DNA of 64,000 nucleotides. It comes from Oscillatoria sp. SIO1A7 (GTDB lineage Bacteria; Cyanobacteriota; Cyanobacteriia; Cyanobacteriales; Laspinemataceae). Shown here piece by piece: positions 7,671 through 13,837 of this stretch. The translations under genes were made by a program, and so were the position numbers. The first letter of the stretch is position 1. Every line of letters begins with the position of its first letter. Under the pieces are notes generated by a model. It was not told where the DNA came from. It saw only the letters and a list, made by a program, of their open reading frames with translations, and did no database searches. The stretch covers positions 62,001 through 126,000 of the forward strand of contig JAAHFN010000001.1 in assembly GCA_010672965.1 (NCBI GenBank), read 5' to 3'.

Positions 7671-8023
7671 AGCGTTTCCGGATTTAGCGCTTGGGTTTGA
7701 CCGGCACGGTACTCGGCCATTGCCTCAGCCGCAAGCGAGGCTAATAAATCCTGGGAATTAGAAAATTTAGTATCCCATTTTAGTTCCTCTTCTCGTTCTT
7801 CGCTCGTTAGAAAATCTGATTCTCGTTCTTCCGCGATCGCTTCGTTGTAGTCTTCCTTGAATCTTGCCTCCAACTCTGCCACCTCCCGTCGCCTTTCTTC
7901 AAGGTCACTCCGCAGGCGATCGGGTATTTGCAACGCCGTATAGCCAGCAGCTTGCTTTTCCAAAATAGCAAGCGACTTTTTGGCAATTTCCAGTGTTTCC
8001 TTCAAAACAGCGCAATCCTGCAT
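7667..8023 (-). CDS. Adaptor-module antitoxin-like protein
   Basis: This encodes 118 residues. Residues about 8-54 (KKSLAILEKQAAGY, then RSDLEERRREVAELEARFKE) are nearly identical to the C-terminal module of the upstream phosphorylase protein and related to the N terminus of the STAND NTPase. After an acidic stretch (EERESDFLTSEEREEE), the last 30 residues (LLASLAAEAMAEYRAGQTQ, then ALNPETL) resemble the C-terminal toxin-binding segment of antitoxins paired with cyanobacterial RelE toxins. It starts 1 nt after the phosphorylase stop and overlaps relE by 4 bp. I infer an antitoxin fused to a STAND-system adaptor, so that the toxin can be held by, or released from, the sensor complex. No classical DNA-binding fold is obvious. 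Confidence 0.65.
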   Translation of the reverse strand: MQDCAVLKETLEIAKKSLAILEKQAAGYTALQIPDRLRSDLEERRREVAELEARFKEDYNEAIAEERESDFLTSEEREEELKWDTKFSNSQDLLASLAAEAMAEYRAGQTQALNPETL

Positions 8024-8024
8024 T

Positions 8025-9005
8025 TTATTCTCCTTCTTTCAGTCTTGCTTCTAATTCTGCCACCTGCCGCTGCTTTTCCTCAAGGTCAATCCGCAAGTGG
8101 GGGGGCATTTGCAACTCGCTAAAGCCAGCAGCTTGCTTTTCTAAAATAGCAAGCGATCGCTTTGCCATAGCCAGCGCCGGAGTTACTACTTCCCGGTCTG
8201 TCATTACCCCGGGCAAGTCAGGACTTTGGGCGGCCTGCGCGGCCGTACCTCGTTTCTCCTGCCAATCGATCGGCGCAAACTGTAGCGTCTGCACCACAAA
8301 GGCAGCGGCGTTTCCGGCGGCGGTTTGCTGGCGGGCGTCCTTGTCTTCTGCCTTGTTGCCGTCGGCCCAGTCACAAATGCTCTTAACCAGTATCCAATCT
8401 ATCTTTCTGTCATGACAGGCGGCATATAGACCGGCTCCCTCCATCTCCCCACCAATCGCTTCTGGCTCAAAGCCGCGTAGTTGGTCGCGAAAGTCCACAT
8501 TATCCACCAGCTTTTCCCCAGTCAGAACCACGCCAAAACGCACCGGAGCCCCGTTCCAAGACCAGTCTGCGCTCCTGAAGTAATTAATTAGCCACGGCGA
8601 GGCAGGAGGTTTGTCGCCCCGCAAGACAATCTGCGGTTTACCATCTTTTTCGCCCATCCGTTGCAGCTCGTATGGACGCAACTGTTTCGTAACCAGAATG
8701 TCGCCGATCGCTTGCTTGCGGTCGTCGATGCCAAAAGCAATTCCCACCATAATCACAGCAATGGGGGATAGTGCCTCAATACCCTTGCCAACTGCGAGCA
8801 AAGAAGCGTCCAAGCCGCTGCTGCCCATCTCGCATTGCGTTAGAAAAACCCTAGCACCGTTGACCGTTCCCAAGTTAAGGTACAGGCGATCGCCAATCGA
8901 TTTTGGCTCAGCCTCGCGATCGGCGGCCTGCTTGAAAGCCTGAATCACGGCACGGCTTTCCACTTTGGTTACGGTGACAATCAGAACGTCAGCTATAGAT
9001 GTCAT
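8025..9005 (-). CDS. Nucleoside-phosphorylase-domain effector with adaptor module
   Basis: This encodes 326 residues. Residues 1-245 form a purine/uridine phosphorylase-type domain: the strand DVLIVTVTKVESRAV, a VGIAFGID core, EMEGAGLYAA (nucleoside-binding Glu-Met-Glu) and VKSICDWADG (base-binding Asp). The C terminus (about 275-326: AKRSLAILEKQAAG, then IDLEEKQRQVAELEARL) is the helical module shared with the next protein and the STAND NTPase. Nucleoside-phosphorylase domains fused to adaptors are known effectors of STAND conflict systems, where they are thought to deplete nucleotides or nucleosides. It is the first gene of the four-gene operon. A housekeeping phosphorylase is less likely given the fusion and context. 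Confidence 0.85.
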   Translation of the reverse strand: MTSIADVLIVTVTKVESRAVIQAFKQAADREAEPKSIGDRLYLNLGTVNGARVFLTQCEMGSSGLDASLLAVGKGIEALSPIAVIMVGIAFGIDDRKQAIGDILVTKQLRPYELQRMGEKDGKPQIVLRGDKPPASPWLINYFRSADWSWNGAPVRFGVVLTGEKLVDNVDFRDQLRGFEPEAIGGEMEGAGLYAACHDRKIDWILVKSICDWADGNKAEDKDARQQTAAGNAAAFVVQTLQFAPIDWQEKRGTAAQAAQSPDLPGVMTDREVVTPALAMAKRSLAILEKQAAGFSELQMPPHLRIDLEEKQRQVAELEARLKEGE

Positions 9006-9045
9006 AAATGTAATTTGCGATCGAGAAAAAAGCTAATACAAACTG

Positions 9046-9051
9046 ATTATA
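9046..9051 (-). promoter_or_regulatory. Possible -10 box of the STAND operon
   Basis: A perfect TATAAT on the minus strand lies about 40 bp upstream of the first operon start codon. No good -35 is seen at 17 bp, so the call is weak. One end of a GGGAGCATTTCA repeat lies immediately upstream (9074). The wider stretch 9006-9470 holds only repeats and no convincing gene. Confidence 0.3.
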
Positions 9052-9470
9052 AAAGAAAAGCGAGTTTTTAGAGGGGAGCATTTCACCTTTGTAAAAAACA
9101 GCTCTATTGGACTTAGGTGGCAGGCAAAATGGCGCTGCGGGTCCGCCCCAGTCGTGTAATAGCCGCACGCGATCGGGGGTATTGGGACAGGCGGAGAGGT
9201 TGGCATCGGTGCGGTCCTGGTTTTTATTGAGATATTTAAAGGCAAGTAACAAAGGCGCAAAACTTTTGTAACTTTCTATGGAGTGAAGTTTTGTTTTTTG
9301 AATCGGCCTTGCCAGATGCTTGGAAGTGGGTTTTAATGCCTGAAAAACCAGAAGTAGCCCTCCAGGCAAGCCATAAGCAATTATACCATGTATTTGTTGT
9401 TACAAATTGCTAGAGAATGACGGGCTAGCTCTTGGGAACTCTTGCGAACTTGAAAGCTGAGGAAAAACAA

Positions 9471-9749
9471 ATGCGCGATCGCCCAGAAAAAGACCGAGTA
9501 ATGACAGCATTTCGTCAAGAATGCTCTATCCGCCGGACTGCTAGATTGCTACAAGGAAAGCGCGATCGAATTCGAGAAGATCTTCGGCAGTTAATCTCGC
9601 ATATGGCTCTGTTAGTACCGCCGGTGCCAGGAGCGACTAGAGGCACTGACCCTCCCACAGAGGTACTAACAGAAGCTCTCAATAGATTGGGAGATGACGC
9701 CTTTGCCCAATTAGTTTTGCAGATACTCCAAGAAATACAGCCTTATTAA
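9471..9749 (+). CDS. Small HTH-like hypothetical protein
   Basis: I start at ATG 9471 because GAGGA lies 8 nt upstream; the frame is also open to a TTG at 9432. The 92-residue product begins MRDRPEKDRVM and has a basic helical segment (FRQECSIRRTARLLQGKRD) that reads like a recognition helix-turn-helix, then a Pro/Thr linker (PPVPGATRGTDPPTE) and an acidic C-terminal helix (LNRLGDDAFAQLVLQILQEI). It is not a family I recognise. It lies divergent from the STAND operon, separated by repeats, so a regulatory role for that island is conceivable but not shown. Confidence 0.5.
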   Translation: MRDRPEKDRVMTAFRQECSIRRTARLLQGKRDRIREDLRQLISHMALLVPPVPGATRGTDPPTEVLTEALNRLGDDAFAQLVLQILQEIQPY

Positions 9750-9780
9750 TTTGGGCATTGGGCATGTTCGCATTGGGCAT

Positions 9781-9894
9781 GGGTGCATTTCAATGAAAGT
9801 AATTAGCGGTTATTCTCTTCCTCTGCTCCTCTGCTCCTCTGCTCCTCTGCTCCTCTGCTCTATTTGCAAATATGAAATGCACCCTTGGGCATTG
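9781..9894. mobile_element. MITE-like element, GGGTGCATTTCA variant
   Basis: Inverted ends GGGTGCATTTCA and TGAAATGCACCC with a TTTGCAAAT inner block enclose a run of GCTCCTCT octamers. It belongs to the same family as 1682-1815 with one changed base in both ends, a compensatory change that supports a maintained inverted repeat. Confidence 0.5.
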
Positions 9895-10012
9895 GGCATG
9901 TTCGCATTGGGCAGGGAGCAGCAAATTTACCCCTTGCCCCCAACCCGTTCCTTACAAGAGTATGTTTTTTATATTTTGGCATTCAGCAGAGGGATCGAAT
10001 ATCGATTATTGA

Positions 10013-10092
10013 GGGCGTAGGGGCGACAGCATTCCCGAGACAGCTTGTGCTATTAAAGAAAATTATTGTATTGGAATGCTTCGCCCAGAAAC
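10013..10092. mobile_element. Short inverted-repeat element, GAAGCATTCC family
   Basis: This is the reverse complement of the element at 28689-28875: GTAGGGGCGACAGCATTCC at one end and GGAATGCTTCGCCC at the other, around TAGCACAAGCTG-like sequence. Other copies lie at 62500-62764. The rest of 9750-10214 holds GGGCATT-type tandem repeats and no gene. Confidence 0.5.
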
Positions 10093-10214
10093 CCATGCAG
10101 CCTACCGAACGCACTCATTTAGGAAGATTATAAAAACCCCCCAACCCATGCCCAATGCGCCATGCCCAATGGGCAGGTATGGCGCCCAATGCCCAATGCC
10201 CAATGCCCAATTCC

Positions 10215-11036
10215 CTATTCCCCATCCTCAATATATTCCGGCTCTTCAATAGAAATAGGAATTTTCTCCAATTCCGGTAATTTGATAGGTTCTGCTTGCA
10301 CTTCCTTAACGGGTTTCGGTACGAGCATCGGCAAAGGAACGACAGTTTCTGCCTCTGGTTGTTCTATCCAACATTGAGCCACGGGCAGAGTTCTTTCTAA
10401 ATCGTCTAAGGGTCTGGGAATAACCATCACGGCATTTAGCTCGCCAATTTTTTCTGCTTCGTACATCCCTGCTTCTACAGCAACGGCAACATTAGCTACC
10501 GAACCCCTAATCACCGCAGTACATAAACCACCACCAATAGTTTCATAAGCTGCCAATTGTACGTCGGCGGACTTGAGCATAGCATCTGCAGCACCTACCA
10601 TTGCCGGAAATCCCCGCGTTTCCAAAAGACCGACTGCTTGATTGCTCAGGCGAGAGTATCCTTGCTCTTGTTGGAGCATTTCTAGCAAGCGACTGCCAAA
10701 GGGAAAAATAACTTCTAGATTGGGGAAGGGTCTGGGGATAACCAATTTGGAAACCAACTGCCCGAATTGCTCGGCAGTTTTGGCTCCTTCTTCCACGGCG
10801 AGACGGACGTCGGCGACCCCCCCGCGCACGATCGCAGTACAATAACCGCTGCCAATTTTCTCGTATCCGACCAGAGTCACTCCTGCGGACTTCAGCATCA
10901 TATCGGCAGTCCCGACAATGGCCGGAAAGCTCTGGGTGGATACCAAACCTACGGCGCTTTCTAGAATAGAGCGCTCTGACTTAGCAGGTTTCCGAGGGCG
11001 TTTCGGAGGGGCCACCTTTCTTTGTGATAGTTCCAT
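10215..11036 (-). CDS. ccmO: Carboxysome shell protein CcmO (tandem BMC domains)
   Basis: This encodes 273 residues with two tandem bacterial-microcompartment domains (about 28-112 and 133-218). Each has the signatures A(V)GL.., F(P)A(I/M)VGAAD.MLKSA.V and a pore loop (KIGSG, TIGGG), then CTA(I/V).RG.VA. A basic N-terminal extension and a Pro/Glu-rich C-terminal tail follow the CcmO pattern. In beta-carboxysomes CcmO forms part of the CO2-fixing shell with CcmK and CcmL. It stands alone here, away from ccmK, ccmL, ccmM and ccmN, as in several cyanobacteria. The tandem domain fusion distinguishes it from CcmK. Confidence 0.93.
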   Translation of the reverse strand: MELSQRKVAPPKRPRKPAKSERSILESAVGLVSTQSFPAIVGTADMMLKSAGVTLVGYEKIGSGYCTAIVRGGVADVRLAVEEGAKTAEQFGQLVSKLVIPRPFPNLEVIFPFGSRLLEMLQQEQGYSRLSNQAVGLLETRGFPAMVGAADAMLKSADVQLAAYETIGGGLCTAVIRGSVANVAVAVEAGMYEAEKIGELNAVMVIPRPLDDLERTLPVAQCWIEQPEAETVVPLPMLVPKPVKEVQAEPIKLPELEKIPISIEEPEYIEDGE

Positions 11037-11287
11037 CTCAGACCTTTACTATAACTCCGTTCCCAATAACAATACCTTCGCCTTCTCTGACTTTAATGGG
11101 ATACCGACTAAAGCCAGAAACCCTATAGGCAGCGCGATCGCTCCTTGCCGCCAAGCTTGCTAGCATATTATATTATACCCCGAAGAGCCCTTGGGCAATT
11201 TTACCGGGCTTGCTTATCCCGACTTGCCTCTGTTTGGTAAGTAACCTTTAAAATAGAGGTTAAATTCTCCGGACGCAAGATTATTTT

Positions 11288-12511
11288 ATGACAAAGAAAT
11301 CCCAAAAACTAATAGCGATCGCTCGTTCTACTGGCAAGCGCCTCAAATTGGGCAGCTATCGTCCCGACAAAGAAGATCCTAACGACAAAAAATATGCCGC
11401 CGATCGCTATTCCAGCGAAGAACTTCCCTCCCGGGTTGACCTGCGCCAACATATGAGCGCGGTGGAAGACCAAGGGGAGGTGGGCAGTTGCACCGCAAAC
11501 GCAATGGCGGGAGCATACGAATACCTCGCCAAGCGAACTTTAGGATACTCTGGAGATGTCAGCCGCTTATTTGTTTATTACAATGCAAGGGCTCTAGAAG
11601 CAGAACATAAAAAGGACGTCGGAACTTCTCTGCGCAACTGCATTCAAGTCTTGCGGGTTATGGGGACTTGCGCCGAAGAAATATGGCCTTATGACCCGGA
11701 GACGCTAAACGAACGACCCTCCTCAGAAGCTTATGAGGATGCAGCGAGATTTTTAATTGAAGATGCCCAGCGCATTAACATCGATCTGGATGCGATGAAA
11801 CATTGTCTGGCCGAAGGCTATCCCTTTGCCTTTGGACTGGTACTATTCGAGTCATTTATGAAGTCGCGCCAAGGGCGGATTCCCATGCCCGATCTAGAAA
11901 ACGAGCAGTTCCTGGGAGGTCACGCCATGCTCTGCGTCGGCTACTCCGACCAATCCCAAGTTTTTGTTGCGCGCAATTCTTGGGGCTCGGACTGGGGAGA
12001 TAAGGGCTACTGCTATATTCCCTACGATTACATTGCCAATCCCCAATACTGCGCCGACTGCTGGACTATCAGAAAAGTCACCGACCTCGACTTCACCTCC
12101 GATATCTGGTACGAAGACGAAGAAGGTTTTTACGAAGAGGATTGCGAAGACGAAGAGGATTACGAAGACGATTACGATTACGAGGACGAAGAAGATTACG
12201 ACGAAGACTACGACGAAGAATATTACGAGGAAGATTACGACGAAGACGAAGAAGATTACGGCGAGGACGAAGAAAATTACGACGAAGACGAAGAAAATTA
12301 CGACGAGGACGAAGAAAATTACGACGAAGACGAAGAAGATTACGACGAGGACGAAGAAAATTACGACGAAGACGAAGAAGATTACGACGAAGACGAAGAA
12401 GATTACGACGAGGACGAAGAAGATTACGACGAGGACGAAGAAGATTACGACGAGGACGAAGAAGATTACGACGAAGACGAAGAAGATTACGACGAAGACG
12501 AAGAAGATTAG
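11288..12511 (+). CDS. Papain-like C1 peptidase with acidic repeat tail
   Basis: This encodes 407 residues. The peptidase domain (about 45-265) shows the oxyanion Gln62 and catalytic Cys68 in DQGEVGSCTANA, His212 in GGHAMLCVGY and Asn230 in ARNSWG, all in family C1A order. There is no signal peptide or obvious propeptide, so it is probably cytoplasmic. From about residue 275 the protein becomes a tail of roughly 130 residues built of Asp, Glu and Tyr, with a heptad EDYDEDE encoded by near-perfect 21-bp tandem repeats (about 12230-12510). The tail is extremely acidic and could bind Ca2+ or basic partners, or act as an inhibitor; this is inference. No partner gene is adjacent. Confidence 0.88.
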   Translation: MTKKSQKLIAIARSTGKRLKLGSYRPDKEDPNDKKYAADRYSSEELPSRVDLRQHMSAVEDQGEVGSCTANAMAGAYEYLAKRTLGYSGDVSRLFVYYNARALEAEHKKDVGTSLRNCIQVLRVMGTCAEEIWPYDPETLNERPSSEAYEDAARFLIEDAQRINIDLDAMKHCLAEGYPFAFGLVLFESFMKSRQGRIPMPDLENEQFLGGHAMLCVGYSDQSQVFVARNSWGSDWGDKGYCYIPYDYIANPQYCADCWTIRKVTDLDFTSDIWYEDEEGFYEEDCEDEEDYEDDYDYEDEEDYDEDYDEEYYEEDYDEDEEDYGEDEENYDEDEENYDEDEENYDEDEEDYDEDEENYDEDEEDYDEDEEDYDEDEEDYDEDEEDYDEDEEDYDEDEEDYDEDEED

Positions 12512-12818
12512 GAGTAAAAACGGCGACGACGCAAAAAGCGATAATTATAATAAAATAGGTGAATCGGACTTTTTGAGTTTTGAGAGCGAATCCGTTTAAG
12601 GAGACTTCTGGTAAAGAAAATACCGCTTCCCCTCCACCCACCCCTAACCCCTCTCAGGAGGGGAGGGGGCATCGCGCTCCGATCCATAAGGTACTTTTAT
12701 TACCAGAAATCTCCTAATCACCCCTTTGTCCTTCCCACTCTTCCCACTCTTCCCCATCCCTCCCATGCCCAATTCCGCTCTTCCCAATTCCGCTCTTCCC
12801 AATTCCCAATCCAAAATT

Positions 12819-13148
12819 TTAACTATCAGACTTAAAATAGAGCGAGTCTTTATATAAGACTTGTTCTTGATGGGTTTCCAGGGTGCAATCAGACTGGGGA
12901 GAAGCCACGCAGGTCACTGTATATCCAGCCTCGATTTCTTCGGGTCGCAGAAACGTTTGCTCTATTTGATCGACCCGACCGTCGATGAGTTTGGCCAGAC
13001 AGGCGGAGCAATTTCCTTGGAGACAGCCAGATGGCAATTGGATGCCGGCCTCCCGAGCGATATCGAGGATATATTCGTCTTCTGGGACGGAGATAGTGCG
13101 ATCGAGAGCGATCGCCGGATTTACCAGCCGCACTTGATAAACTGCCAT
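12819..13148 (-). CDS. Plant-type 2Fe-2S ferredoxin
   Basis: This 109-residue protein has the classical cluster loop CLQGNCSAC (C-X4-C-X2-C) and a fourth cysteine in VTCVASP about 30 residues on. The N-terminal strands (YQVRLVNPAIALDRTI) and the EDEYILDIAREAGI helix match chloroplast-type ferredoxins. The C-terminal tail (EQVLYKDSLYFKSDS) is longer than in PetF1, so this is probably one of the minor ferredoxins. It should carry one electron at low potential in the cytoplasm. It is monocistronic by layout; the 307 bp downstream (12512-12818) contain only repeat sequence. Confidence 0.9.
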   Translation of the reverse strand: MAVYQVRLVNPAIALDRTISVPEDEYILDIAREAGIQLPSGCLQGNCSACLAKLIDGRVDQIEQTFLRPEEIEAGYTVTCVASPQSDCTLETHQEQVLYKDSLYFKSDS

Positions 13149-13253
13149 TTCCTTTTAGTCGCGGTTGTCGCGATCGCGCAATTATCTTGATTGATTTTAG
13201 CTTATATTCTATTATGGACCCTTCCGCCTGTCAAGTCTGCGAAGCCTGCCGTT

Positions 13254-13301
13254 AGAGCATCGCACCAGAGCATCGCACCAGAGCGTCGCACCAGATTGTC
13301 G
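13254..13301. repeat. 13-bp tandem repeat (AGAGCATCGCACC)
   Basis: Three and a half copies of AGAGCATCGCACC (one with G for A) stand in tandem in the 689-bp gap between the ferredoxin gene and the GGDEF-EAL gene. Otherwise 13149-13837 is moderately AT-rich with no gene recognised; it should contain the promoters of both flanking divergent genes. Confidence 0.6.
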
Positions 13302-13837
13302 TTAATATCACACAATTAAGTTATTATAAATATTGAACCAAGCCCTTACCCCAAATATACCCGCTCTTGGTCAAAACTCTTGTCCTCAGATTCAATTGAT
13401 GCTGACTCAGAAGGGCGGATAGCTCTTGCGCATTGGGTGCTATTAGGTGTTTTAGCGAGGCTATTCTGGAATCCACATTAATACCTAGGTAAAATTGCTA
13501 ATCAAAAAGTACCTATTTCTAGTAGATTTCTAGGATAGATTTCCAGGATAGACAGCAATGGGTTGGTAAGGCCCACAGCTCTATAGCAAAATCTCCGATT
13601 TGTGGCGAGGACGATAATCCTCATTTGCCCAATTTTTTTTTTGGGTCACTAAGGTTTTTTTGCACTGAGTCGCGATCGCAAGCGAAAAGCAGCGATCGCG
13701 ATAGTTAACGCAGGGCTTGAAAAAGGTGAAACTGGTGCAACTCGTTTAAGCCATCGAATCGGAAGCACAAGAAAATAATGGCTAAAACGAGAGGTGTCTA
13801 ACCCGGAGGCGGATGAAGTCAAGGGAGATTGAATTTA

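Noticed and set aside
8989-9369. 126-codon frame upstream of the STAND operon
   Set aside because: It overlaps the phosphorylase start, spans repeats, and gives no recognisable protein pattern.
12093-12641. Long open frames on the other strand and frames of the acidic-tail repeat (Arg/Leu-rich products)
   Set aside because: They are forced open by the 21-bp repeat; the + frame with the protease domain explains the sequence.
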